8,866 bases of DNA from Accumulibacter sp. (GCA_031264825.1 JAISDL010000093.1:1-8866); one strand, 5' to 3'. Shown: positions 1-8,733, counted from the stretch's first letter. Numbers and translations are program-made. Notes: a model not told the origin generated them from the letters alone.

Positions 1-240
1 GTCAATATCCTGTACATGAAGGATATCAAGGAAGCCGCGGATCCCAAGGCGCGCAAGGCCGAGATCATCGAGTCCTACCGTGAGGAATTCCTGAATCCGT
101 ACCGCGCGGCCGACGTCGGCCAGACCGACGACGTGATCGTACCGAGCGAAACGCGCCCACGCCTCGCGCGTGCGCTCGAAGTTCTGCGTACCAAGGTCAC
201 CCAGAACCCGCCGCGTAAACACGGTTTGATGCCGGTTTGA
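1..240 (+). CDS. mmdA: Acyl-CoA decarboxylase carboxyltransferase (alpha) subunit, C-terminal end only
   Basis: Partial gene entering from the left edge in frame 1. Only the last 79 residues are present, so no catalytic motif can be inspected. The tail matches the C-terminus of the propionyl-CoA carboxylase beta/MmdA/GcdA family: an NPYRAA segment, then DDVI.PSETRPRLARALE, then a basic NPPRKHG ending shortly before the stop. In this family the subunit transfers the carboxyl group from an acyl-CoA to biotin on the carrier protein. The three genes that follow are those of a Na+-pumping decarboxylase, so methylmalonyl-CoA is the likeliest substrate. Glutaconyl-CoA is possible. Oxaloacetate is unlikely because OadA belongs to an unrelated carboxyltransferase family. 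The next gene starts 44 bases downstream, so this looks like the first or an early cistron of the operon. The substrate assignment is inferred from the tail and context. Confidence 0.82.
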   Translation, partial: VNILYMKDIKEAADPKARKAEIIESYREEFLNPYRAADVGQTDDVIVPSETRPRLARALEVLRTKVTQNPPRKHGLMPV

Positions 241-273
241 TAGGGAGTGGTTTTTTTGTTTAACTTTTACAGT

Positions 274-278
274 GAGGG
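274..278 (+). promoter_or_regulatory. Shine-Dalgarno that decides the mmdD start
   Basis: GAGGG lies 6 bases before the ATG at 285 and zero bases before the ATG at 279. Normal spacing therefore selects 285 and shortens the protein by two residues relative to the longest frame. Confidence 0.65.
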
Positions 279-284
279 ATGTTA

Positions 285-665
285 ATGCACACAGAATATT
301 TTGCCTGGGGTCTGAAAATGACCGTCGTTGGCATGGGCTTGGTCTTTGCCATGCTGGGCGTGCTGTGGGCCTTGCTTACGTTCATTCTGATGCTCGACAA
401 ACCTGAGGAGGAAGAAGAAGAATCCTCAGCGGCGTCGGCGTCGGAAGAGGCTGAAGCAGACGAACCAGCAAGCCAACCGGTGAGTACCGGCCTGCCAGCG
501 GACCTGGTTGCCGCGATCACCGCCGCGGTGGTCAAACACAAGGCGGCGTTGCTGGGAGGTGCCGCGCCGATCATGCGTACTACGTGGTCAGGGAGTCAGC
601 AAAGCAATTGGGTTATCGCTGGCCGTGCACGTCAAACTAACACTTGGACTCCGAGAGGGAAATAA
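285..665 (+). CDS. mmdD: OadG-family small membrane subunit of Na+-pumping decarboxylase (delta/gamma)
   Basis: A protein of 126 residues from the chosen start. Residues about 8-36 form one hydrophobic helix (KMTVVGMGLVFAMLGVLWAL), typical of OadG/MmdD. An acidic stretch with a run of six Glu and an Ala/Ser/Pro linker follow. A C-terminal segment contains W.IAGR, seen at the end of many subunits of this family. The family role is to anchor and assemble the carboxyltransferase and biotin subunits on the membrane beta subunit. An ATG also lies at 279, but GAGGG at 274-278 abuts it directly and sits 6 bases ahead of the ATG at 285, so 285 is preferred. The stop TAA shares its last A with the ATG of the next gene, indicating translational coupling. 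The family is fast-evolving, so the call rests on topology, composition and position between the alpha and biotin subunits. Confidence 0.88.
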   Translation: MHTEYFAWGLKMTVVGMGLVFAMLGVLWALLTFILMLDKPEEEEEESSAASASEEAEADEPASQPVSTGLPADLVAAITAAVVKHKAALLGGAAPIMRTTWSGSQQSNWVIAGRARQTNTWTPRGK

Positions 666-1141
666 TGCGTCGTTATAATTTGAATGTTAACAGCACCGAG
701 TTTGTGGTCGATGTTCAGGAAACCAGTGGTGACCAATTCGAGGTGTCGGTGGGTGGCCAAACGTATGCCGTAAGTCTGGCCGGCGAACAATCCGTCGCTA
801 CCGCGGCTGCGGCCGCTCCGGCTCCCGCCGCTGCACCCGCGGCTGCCGCTCCGGCGCCCGCCGCGGCTCCCGTTGCCGCGCCCGCTCCTGCGGTTCGCAA
901 GGCTCCGGCCGGCGGTGGCAAGGGCGGCTCCGTGAAGGTCCCGATGCCGGGCACCATCCTCGAAGTGAACGTCAAGCCGGGCGACAAGATCGAACGCGGT
1001 CAACAAGTCGCCATCCTCGACGCGATGAAGATGAAGAACAAGATCGGCGCGCCGAAAGCCGGCACCGTCGCCGACGTTCACGTCGCTCCAGGTCAAACCG
1101 TTGCGCACGGCGAGGTGATTGTAACCTTCAAGGAGGACTAA
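665..1141 (+). CDS. mmdC: Biotin carboxyl carrier subunit of Na+-pumping acyl-CoA decarboxylase
   Basis: A protein of 158 residues. Residues about 1-40 form a small N-terminal domain (beginning MRRYNLNVN) typical of decarboxylase biotin subunits. Residues about 45-80 are an almost pure Ala/Pro swinging linker. Residues about 88-158 are a biotinyl/lipoyl domain with VPMPGTI, VKPGD and the biotinylation motif AMKM. The biotinyl lysine is K122 (codon 1028-1030), 36 residues from the C-terminus, which is the usual spacing. It accepts CO2 from the carboxyltransferase and carries it to the membrane beta subunit. Biotin would be attached by BirA, which is not in this window. An in-frame ATG exists at 644, but the ATG at 665 has GAGAGGGA just upstream and overlaps the stop of the preceding gene as TAATG, so 665 is chosen. 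The stop is one base before the next start. Confidence 0.95.
   Translation: MRRYNLNVNSTEFVVDVQETSGDQFEVSVGGQTYAVSLAGEQSVATAAAAAPAPAAAPAAAAPAPAAAPVAAPAPAVRKAPAGGGKGGSVKVPMPGTILEVNVKPGDKIERGQQVAILDAMKMKNKIGAPKAGTVADVHVAPGQTVAHGEVIVTFKED
1130..1136 (+). promoter_or_regulatory. Consensus Shine-Dalgarno for the beta subunit
   Basis: AAGGAGG lies inside the last codons of the biotin carrier gene, 6 bases ahead of the ATG at 1143. It is the strongest ribosome binding site in the left operon and serves the membrane subunit gene. Confidence 0.8.
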
Positions 1142-1142
1142 C

Positions 1143-2267
1143 ATGCTTGATCAAGAAACGCTGGCCCTGTTATTGCGCGGCCTAAGCGCGATTACATGGC
1201 AATCCTGCGTGATGCTCTGCGTCGCGTTCGCCTTGTTTTATCTGGCGATTGTCAAAGACTACGAGCCTCTGCTTCTGCTTCCGATCGGCGCGGGCTGCAT
1301 GTTGGCCAACCTTCCGCTCTCCCCGATGATGGGCGAGCACGGGATGCTCCAGATTCTCTACGACATGGGCGTCGAGAACGAACTCTTCCCGCTGTTCATC
1401 TTCATCGGCATCGGCGCGCTGACGGACTTCGGGCCTCTGCTTGAAAATCCGAAGTTCGTGTTGCTCGGCGCGGCGGGTCAGTTCGGCATCTTCCTGACGC
1501 TGATTCTCGCGCTCATGCTCGGTTTCACGCAACCCGAAGCGGTTTCGATCGGCATCATCGGCGCGATCGACGGCCCGACGTCGATCTACGTGAGCGGACT
1601 CTTGGCGCCGCATATGCTTGGGCCAATTACCGTAGCGGCCTACAGCTATATGTCGCTGGTTCCGATCATCATGCCGCCGTGTATCTACCTGATGACGTCG
1701 AAAAACGAACGCATGATCCACATGGAATACAGCTCGCGGAAGATCAGCCGCTTTACGCGGATTTCCTTCCCGATCATCGTTACCGTTGTGGTCGGTTCCT
1801 GCGTTCCGTTTGCGACGCCGCTGATCGGCACGCTGATGCTCGGAAACCTGATGAGGGAATCCGGCGCGGTCGAACGCCTCTGCAACGCTTCGTCGAATGA
1901 AATCGCCAATACCGTGACGCTTTTCCTCGGTCTTGCGATCGGTTCGACGATGGTCGGCGAAAAGTTCATCAAGGTACAGACCCTGTACATCCTGATTCTG
2001 GGCCTTTTCGCTTTCGCTCTCGACTGCGTCACCGGTGTGTTCTTCGCCAAGATCCTGAACATCATCACCGGCGGCAAGGTCAACCCGATCATCGGTTCGG
2101 CGGGCATCAGTGCCTTCCCGATGGCGGCTCGTGTTTGTCAGCGCGTCGCGCAGGAAGAAGACTTTGAAAACTTCCTGCTGATGCACGCGATGGGCGCGAA
2201 CGCGGCAGGTCAGGTTGCCAGCGTCGTTGCGGGCGGTGTCGTGCTCGCACTGATGGGTACTGCCTGA
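1143..2267 (+). CDS. mmdB: Na+-translocating decarboxylase beta subunit (carboxybiotin decarboxylase)
   Basis: A polytopic membrane protein of 374 residues, the usual size for MmdB/GcdB and shorter than Klebsiella OadB. It decarboxylates carboxybiotin on the carrier and couples this to Na+ export across the cytoplasmic membrane. Family signatures are intact. GAIDGPTSIY places the essential Asp at D143 (OadB D203). AAYSYM gives Y169 (OadB Y229). The NPIIGSAGISAFPMAAR block gives N314, G318, S323 and R330 (OadB N373, G377, S382, R389). The C-terminal FLLMHAMGANAAGQV segment is also canonical. The OadB numbers are from memory of the Klebsiella literature; the motifs are visible here. The start has a consensus ribosome binding site and lies one base after the mmdC stop. 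It is the last gene before a strong terminator. With the biotin and MmdA-like subunits, a methylmalonyl-CoA decarboxylase pump is the best reading. Confidence 0.96.
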   Translation: MLDQETLALLLRGLSAITWQSCVMLCVAFALFYLAIVKDYEPLLLLPIGAGCMLANLPLSPMMGEHGMLQILYDMGVENELFPLFIFIGIGALTDFGPLLENPKFVLLGAAGQFGIFLTLILALMLGFTQPEAVSIGIIGAIDGPTSIYVSGLLAPHMLGPITVAAYSYMSLVPIIMPPCIYLMTSKNERMIHMEYSSRKISRFTRISFPIIVTVVVGSCVPFATPLIGTLMLGNLMRESGAVERLCNASSNEIANTVTLFLGLAIGSTMVGEKFIKVQTLYILILGLFAFALDCVTGVFFAKILNIITGGKVNPIIGSAGISAFPMAARVCQRVAQEEDFENFLLMHAMGANAAGQVASVVAGGVVLALMGTA

Positions 2268-2290
2268 ACGACAACCCAGTCCTTTGGGAG

Positions 2291-2320
2291 AAAAAGCCCG
2301 CCTCGCGCGGGCTTTTTTTT
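2291..2320 (+). terminator. Intrinsic terminator of the decarboxylase operon, probably bidirectional
   Basis: The stem GCCCGC (2296-2301)/GCGGGC (2307-2312) has a 5-base loop and is extended by five A-T pairs, with eight T after it on the plus strand. It sits 23 bases after the mmdB stop. On the minus strand the same hairpin is followed by five T, so it can also stop readthrough from the convergent rlmE side. Confidence 0.93.
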
Positions 2321-2323
2321 GGT

Positions 2324-2396
2324 ATCAGGGATCAGAGGAATCGTAGGGGCACGGCGTGCCTACCAGGAATCAGATGTCAGGAATCAGGGATCAGAT
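2324..2396. repeat. Degenerate 7-base tandem array, interrupted by a short palindrome
   Basis: Heptamers ATCAGGG and ATCAGAG (2324-2337) precede a short palindrome. After it come ACCAGGA, ATCAGAT, GTCAGGA, ATCAGGG and ATCAGAT (2362-2396). Every unit has CAG in the same position, giving a strict 7-base period although the units differ. It begins four bases after the mmdB terminator T-run. Confidence 0.8.
2343..2363. repeat. Shortened copy of the GGGGCACGGC palindrome
   Basis: GTAGGGGCAC then GGC then GTGCCTAC. The arms pair if two G are bulged. It shares its first 18 bases with the full palindrome at 2444-2461 and then lacks the outer GTGCC part of the right arm. It lies within a heptamer array. 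Confidence 0.75.
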
Positions 2397-2444
2397 GAAA
2401 ACCGATCGGTGGTTCAATGCTCTTCCTCGTCAATGACCGACCCG

Positions 2445-2469
2445 TAGGGGCACGGCGTGCCGTGCCCTA
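2445..2469. repeat. GC-rich palindromic repeat, copy 1
   Basis: The left arm TAGGGGCACGGC pairs with the right arm GCCGTGCCCTA, with one bulged G and a GT centre. A near-identical copy lies at 8697-8721. Downstream similarity continues through GGCG.TATAGGTT, so the repeated unit is longer than the hairpin. It would form a very stable cruciform or RNA hairpin but has no T-run, so it is not an intrinsic terminator. Confidence 0.85.
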
Positions 2470-2675
2470 AGGCGGTATAGGTTAGCGTGAAACAACCCGT
2501 GATTTGGGCGCAAAAAATCATCGCCGACAATGACGCCGCGATGACTTACGCAAAGAGCAAATGCCTGTAACCCGCCCCCTCGGCCAAGCACCCCCCTTTT
2601 TGGTGCCTCTAACTAGAAGATCGGTGAATCACTGGCAATGTTTCATTATACGGGGTGACGCCGACCCGCGCCATG

Positions 2676-2729
2676 ATCGTTGGGCTGAGCACCGCGAAGC
2701 CCAACGATTCCGCAGGCGTATGAATGACG
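2676..2729. repeat. Inverted repeat with conserved 3' flank, copy 1
   Basis: The perfect 11-base arms ATCGTTGGGCT (2676-2686) and AGCCCAACGAT (2698-2708) flank an 11-base loop. The 30 bases from 2700 to 2729, which begin CCCAACGATTCCG, match 8756-8785 at 25 of 30 positions. This is a dispersed intergenic repeat of unknown function. No transposase is nearby. Confidence 0.8.
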
Positions 2730-2733
2730 GAGA

Positions 2734-2768
2734 GGACAGAGGACTGAAGACAGAGGACAGAAGACAGA
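2734..2768. repeat. 7-base tandem array, consensus RGACAGA
   Basis: Five contiguous heptamers: GGACAGA, GGACTGA, AGACAGA, GGACAGA and AGACAGA. It is roughly the reverse complement of the array at 2870-2902, about 100 bases away. A small hairpin (GGCC TTC GGCC, 2771-2781) follows directly, and three weaker heptamers (GTCAGTT, GTCTGTA, ATCAGAA) lie at 2788-2808. Confidence 0.85.
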
Positions 2769-2859
2769 ACGGCCTTCGGCCTCCGTAGTCAGTTGTCTGT
2801 AATCAGAAGGAGCGTCCCATCCGACATCTGACGACTGAACACAGATCACAAAGCGAGCG

Positions 2860-3519
2860 TCAGCGAGCGCTCTGTCCTCTGTCCTCTGTCCTCTGTCTTC
2901 TGCTTCGAACGCCCCGCCCGAGCAGATAGAGTTCGGCGCTCCGGTCGCGCGAGGCGTCGGGCTTTCGGGTCGAGACCGTCACGAACGCGAGGCGCATCGC
3001 TTTTACGAAGGCGTCGAAGCCGTGCCCCTGAAAAACCTTGACGAGAAAGGCGCCGTCGGGCTTCAGATGCGCGCGCGAAAACTCGAGTCCGAGTTCGGCG
3101 AGGTGCATCATCCGCGCCTGGTCGGTGAGCGCGATTCCTGAAATATTGGGCGCCATATCCGAAAGTACGAGTCCGGGCTTCTCTCCGTTCAGACGGCGCT
3201 CGACTTCTTCCAGAGTCCCGGCGTCGCAAAAATCTCCCTGGATGAAATCGACGCCTTCGATCGGCGCCATTTCAAGGAGATCGAGCGCGACGACCCCGGC
3301 TTTTCCCCGCAAGCGATTCGCCACGACCTGCGACCATCCGCCGGGTGCCGCGCCCAGGTCGACGACGCTTTCTCCGGGACGAATGAGGCGGTCCCGGTCG
3401 TCGATCTCGATGAGCTTGAATGCGGCGCGCGAACGGTAGCCTTGCGCTTTCGCGCGATGGACGAAAGCGTCGCTGACGTGTTCGCGCATCCAGGCTTTGC
3501 TCGTCAGGCTTCGCGCCAT
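2860..3519 (-). CDS. rlmE: 23S rRNA (uridine-2552 2'-O) methyltransferase RlmE (FtsJ/RrmJ)
   Basis: A 219-residue SAM-dependent methyltransferase that modifies U2552 in the A-loop of 23S rRNA late in 50S assembly. The SAM-binding motif is [12 protein letters not shown] (residues 54-65). The catalytic tetrad of the family is complete: K35 in AFKLIEID, D121 in LSDMAPN, K161 in FLVKVFQG and E196 in SAELYLLG. The conserved fold ends near residue 203. The last 16 residues are rich in Arg, Gln and Glu and are mostly encoded by a 7-base repeat array, so the C-terminus is probably non-native. The gene follows greA by 111 bases of GC-rich sequence. That gap holds a perfect 6-base hairpin (3600-3615) and a CCGCGCGCGCGG palindrome but no gene. 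The ribosome binding site is weak, and no better start is visible. I see no clear intrinsic terminator of its own. Confidence 0.96.
   Translation of the reverse strand: MARSLTSKAWMREHVSDAFVHRAKAQGYRSRAAFKLIEIDDRDRLIRPGESVVDLGAAPGGWSQVVANRLRGKAGVVALDLLEMAPIEGVDFIQGDFCDAGTLEEVERRLNGEKPGLVLSDMAPNISGIALTDQARMMHLAELGLEFSRAHLKPDGAFLVKVFQGHGFDAFVKAMRLAFVTVSTRKPDASRDRSAELYLLGRGVRSRRQRTEDRGQSAR
2870..2902. repeat. 7-base tandem array inside the 3' end of rlmE
   Basis: Four heptamers CTCTGTC (2870-2897) plus TTCTG, with three units identical and the fourth followed by a variant. On the minus strand this is the GACAGAG family seen at 2734-2768. It lies within the reading frame of rlmE and encodes about residues 206-217 of that protein. 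Confidence 0.88.
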
Positions 3520-3630
3520 TTGTCGAGAGTTCCGGGGCCGCCGTGAGCTAGTCCGCGCGCGCGGGGACGATTGTGTGCGCGGCGCTCGCGCGAGGGCGCG
3601 GCGCGTCGGCGCGCCTTTTCGGCATTTCGG

Positions 3631-4107
3631 TCATTCGTAGCGAACGTCCAGGAGTTCGTATTCGCGCAACCCGCCCGGCGTACGCACTTCCGCCACCTCG
3701 CCCGCGGATTTTCCGATCAGCGCGCGGGCGATCGGCGAGTTGATCGATATTTTGCCGTGCTTGATGTCCGCTTCGTCTTCTCCGACGATTTGATACGTGA
3801 CGCGCACACCGCTGTCCATATCTTCGAGTTCGACTGTCGAAGCGAAGACGCAACGCCCGCCGGCGTCGAGCAGCTTCGGGTCGATGACCTGCGCGTTCGA
3901 GAGTTTGCTCTCGATTTCCTGGATGCGTCCTTCGATGAAAGCCTGACGCTCCTTCGCGGCGTCGTATTCGGCGTTTTCCGACAAATCGCCCTGCGAACGC
4001 GCTTCGGCGATCGCCGTGATCACGCCGGGGCGGTCGATCGTTTTGAGGTGACGCAATTCGGCGCGAAGGCTCTCCGCGCCCTTGATCGTCAAAGGTGTCT
4101 TGCTCAT
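3631..4107 (-). CDS. greA: Transcript cleavage factor GreA
   Basis: Exactly 158 residues, the same length as Escherichia coli GreA. Residues about 1-75 form the N-terminal antiparallel coiled coil that enters the RNA polymerase secondary channel. The tip motif [12 protein letters not shown] carries D41 and E44, the acidic pair that helps position catalytic Mg2+. Residues about 80-158 are the FKBP-like C-terminal domain ending YELLDVRYE. It stimulates cleavage of the 3' end of nascent RNA in backtracked complexes. It starts 53 bases after carB. Linkage of greA to carAB is known from Pseudomonas and common in related proteobacteria, so co-transcription is likely. The ribosome binding site is weak (GAGTGA a few bases upstream). 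A run of seven T on the coding strand precedes it without a convincing stem, so I do not call a terminator. Confidence 0.97.
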   Translation of the reverse strand: MSKTPLTIKGAESLRAELRHLKTIDRPGVITAIAEARSQGDLSENAEYDAAKERQAFIEGRIQEIESKLSNAQVIDPKLLDAGGRCVFASTVELEDMDSGVRVTYQIVGEDEADIKHGKISINSPIARALIGKSAGEVAEVRTPGGLREYELLDVRYE

Positions 4108-4160
4108 GATTCACTCGCTTGAAAAAAAGCCGGGCGGCCGGAAATTCCGGTGACGTTTCG

Positions 4161-7367
<3,207 letters not shown>

Positions 7368-7370
7368 GGC

Positions 7371-8537
7371 TCATCTTTCCGCGGGGATTTCCCCGCTCCT
7401 TTTCGCACGCATCATCGTGATGAAGCGTTCAAACAGATACGCGGCGTCGTGCGGTCCCGGGCTTGCTTCGGGGTGTCCCTGGAAAGAGAACGCGGGCGCG
7501 TCGGTGCGCGCGACGCCCTGGAGCGTCCCGTCGAACAAGGAAACGTGCGTCGCCTTGAGGTTCGGCGGCAGCGACTCCGCGTCGACGGCAAATCCGTGGT
7601 TCTGGCTGGTGATCACGACTTCCTGCGTATCGAGGTCTTTGACCGGGTGGTTCGCACCGTGGTGGCCGAACTTCATCTTGCGCGTCTTCGCGCCGGAAGC
7701 GAGCGCGAGCAACTGATGCCCGAGACAGATACCGAAAATCGGCGTCCTTTGGGCGAGCAGTCCGCGTATCGTCTCGATCGCGTAAGCGCAGGGTTCGGGG
7801 TCGCCGGGGCCGTTCGACAGCAACACGCCGTCGGGGCGGTAGGCGAGCACGTCGGACGCCGGCGTCTTCGCGGGAACGACCGTCACGCGGCACTTGTACG
7901 ACGAAAGCATACGAAGGATGTTGCGCTTGACGCCGTAATCGAGGACGACGACGTGGAATTCGGATTTCCCGGCGGCGGAAAAACCGCCGCGCAGAGACCA
8001 AGTCGCTTCGTTCCACTCGTAAGGCGCGTCGACGCTGACCTCCTTGGCGAGATCCATCCCCGCGAGTCCGGGGAAAGCGAGCGCTTTTGCAACCGCGTCA
8101 GCCTCGGCGGCGGGGTTCAGTGCTTCGATACACCCCGCCTGCGCGCCTTTTTCGCGCAGGATGCGCGTGAGGCGGCGCGTGTCGATCCCGGCGATCGCGA
8201 CGATCGCGTGTTCTTTCAGGAAGCCAGGCAGGCTGACCCGCATGCGCCAGCTTTCGGCGCGGATCGGCAAATCGCGGACGATGAGGCCGGAGGCGAAAAG
8301 TCCCCGGGATTCGATGTCCTCGTCGTTGCACCCGGTATTGCCGATGTGCGGATGCGTCAGCGTAACGATCTGCCGCGTATAGGAAGGGTCGGTAAGGATT
8401 TCCTGATAACCGGTCATCGCGGTGTTGAAAACGACTTCCCCGACGACCGAGCCTTCGAATCCGATCGAATAGCCACGGAAAACCGTACCGTCCGCGAGCG
8501 CCAAGATCGCAGGCGGAAATGAAGGCAAGAAGGACAC
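7371..8537 (-). CDS. carA: Carbamoyl-phosphate synthase small (glutaminase) subunit
   Basis: A 388-residue class I glutamine amidotransferase that hydrolyses glutamine and channels ammonia to CarB. The N-terminal CPSase domain carries [20 protein letters not shown]. The C-terminal GATase carries nucleophile C271 in FGICLGHQ, with H355 and E357 in the GHPEASPG motif completing the triad. The start is set at GTG (8535-8537) because AGGAG (8544-8548) lies 6 bases upstream. The frame can extend to a TTG at 8570, but that would put coding sequence in the leader hairpin tail and add 11 residues unlike the family. A TTG three codons inside the GTG start would give an N-terminus LPSFPPA resembling betaproteobacterial CarA and cannot be excluded. 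This is the first gene of carA-carB-greA-rlmE, preceded by its own promoter and a possible attenuator. Confidence 0.98.
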   Translation of the reverse strand: MSFLPSFPPAILALADGTVFRGYSIGFEGSVVGEVVFNTAMTGYQEILTDPSYTRQIVTLTHPHIGNTGCNDEDIESRGLFASGLIVRDLPIRAESWRMRVSLPGFLKEHAIVAIAGIDTRRLTRILREKGAQAGCIEALNPAAEADAVAKALAFPGLAGMDLAKEVSVDAPYEWNEATWSLRGGFSAAGKSEFHVVVLDYGVKRNILRMLSSYKCRVTVVPAKTPASDVLAYRPDGVLLSNGPGDPEPCAYAIETIRGLLAQRTPIFGICLGHQLLALASGAKTRKMKFGHHGANHPVKDLDTQEVVITSQNHGFAVDAESLPPNLKATHVSLFDGTLQGVARTDAPAFSFQGHPEASPGPHDAAYLFERFITMMRAKRSGEIPAER

Positions 8538-8543
8538 GAGACG

Positions 8544-8548
8544 CTCCT
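8544..8548 (-). promoter_or_regulatory. Shine-Dalgarno that selects the GTG start of carA
   Basis: On the minus strand AGGAG is followed by six bases (CGTCTC) and then GTG at 8537-8535. No ATG is available in this part of the frame, so this site is the main evidence for the start. Confidence 0.8.
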
Positions 8549-8570
8549 GATCGGTCGATTGGACAAACAA

Positions 8571-8599
8571 AAGCGGGAAGCCTCGCGGCGCTCCCGCTT
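8571..8599 (-). terminator. Terminator-like hairpin in the carA leader (possible attenuator)
   Basis: On the minus strand an 8-base stem AAGCGGGA/TCCCGCTT encloses an inner GCC/GGC stem with a 4-base loop, and the T-rich tail TTTTGTTTG follows. It lies between the predicted promoter and the carA start, with no upstream gene to terminate, so an attenuator is the natural reading. The T-run is broken by a G, so strength is uncertain. The plus strand has no T-run here. Confidence 0.6.
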
Positions 8600-8614
8600 G
8601 AACCTCGATTCAAG
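8597..8614 (-). promoter_or_regulatory. Second inverted repeat in the carA leader, overlapping the terminator arm
   Basis: The perfect 6-base arms CTTGAA and TTCAAG flank a 6-base loop. Three bases (8597-8599) are shared with the ascending arm of the terminator-like hairpin, so the two structures compete in part. It could be an RNA switch element or a DNA operator close to the transcription start. The sequence does not say which. Confidence 0.45.
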
Positions 8615-8619
8615 TGTCA

Positions 8620-8628
8620 ATTATAGCA
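8620..8628 (-). promoter_or_regulatory. Extended -10 promoter of the carAB-greA-rlmE unit
   Basis: On the minus strand TGCTATAAT is a perfect TGn-TATAAT extended -10. At 17-base spacing the -35 position (8643-8648) reads TTCCTG, a poor match that lies within a repeat array. The predicted start of transcription near 8613 would give a leader of about 75 bases before the carA GTG. No other promoter of similar quality is visible upstream of carA. Confidence 0.72.
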
Positions 8629-8633
8629 CGCTG

Positions 8634-8687
8634 ATCAGAGATCAGGAAACAGGAAACAGGAAACAGGAGACGGGAGACAGGAGACAG
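8634..8687. repeat. 7-base tandem array upstream of the carA promoter
   Basis: Heptamers in strict phase: ATCAGAG, ATCAGGA, three of AACAGGA, GACGGGA, GACAGGA, then GACAG. The first units match those at 2324-2396 and the last resemble the RGACAGA arrays at 2734-2768, so one array links the two variants. It covers the -35 region of the carA promoter. Confidence 0.87.
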
Positions 8688-8696
8688 ATCGACGCG

Positions 8697-8721
8697 TAGG
8701 GGCACGGCACGCCGTGCCCTA
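8697..8721. repeat. GC-rich palindromic repeat, copy 2
   Basis: Same arms as 2445-2469 (TAGGGGCACGGC and GCCGTGCCCTA), but the central dinucleotide is AC instead of GT, its reverse complement. The downstream flank again reads through to TATAGGTT. It follows a heptamer array, as copy 1 does. Confidence 0.85.
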
Positions 8722-8733
8722 TCGGCGTTATAG

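Larger units (their letters stand above)
2321..2859. other. Repeat-filled convergent intergenic region without a convincing gene
   Basis: About 540 bases separate the mmdB terminator from the end of rlmE. Most of it is covered by short repeats annotated individually below. The stretch 2485-2675 is the least repetitive. It contains a 27-codon open frame from a GTG at 2487 to a TAA at 2568-2570 with no good ribosome binding site, and a weak hairpin (GCACC/GGTGC) around 2588-2605. Neither is convincing as a gene or terminator. I see no tRNA-like or structured RNA fold that I recognise, and no transposase remnant. Confidence 0.75.

Noticed and set aside
1182..2186. A 334-codon open frame antisense to mmdB
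   Set aside because: Highly charged, low-complexity product opposite a clear membrane protein gene. It is a shadow frame.
2487..2570. A 27-codon frame (GTG start) in the least repetitive part of the middle region
   Set aside because: Too short, with a poor ribosome binding site and no recognisable product. It could be a gene remnant, but nothing supports that beyond an open frame.
2561..2788. A 75-codon plus-strand frame in the repeat region
   Set aside because: Its second half is read through the inverted repeat and the heptamer array, there is no good ribosome binding site and no family resemblance.
2870..2902. CRISPR-like array
   Set aside because: The units are 7 bases and contiguous without spacers, and no cas genes are present. 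They are simple tandem repeats.
3600..3619. Plus-strand terminator (GGCGCG TCGG CGCGCC then TTTT)
   Set aside because: No plus-strand gene precedes it, and on the minus strand, where greA and rlmE run, it has no T-run. It is recorded only as a hairpin in the gap.
4122..4150. Terminator between carB and greA (seven T preceded by CCGGAATTTCCGG)
   Set aside because: The palindrome is separated from the T-run by about nine bases and has a one-base centre. The bases next to the T-run form no stable stem.
8615..8620. TTGACA on the minus strand as a -35 box for carA
   Set aside because: At 16-18 bases downstream the sequence is GC-rich (GCGGGA region) with no -10. The box overlaps the end of the better extended -10.
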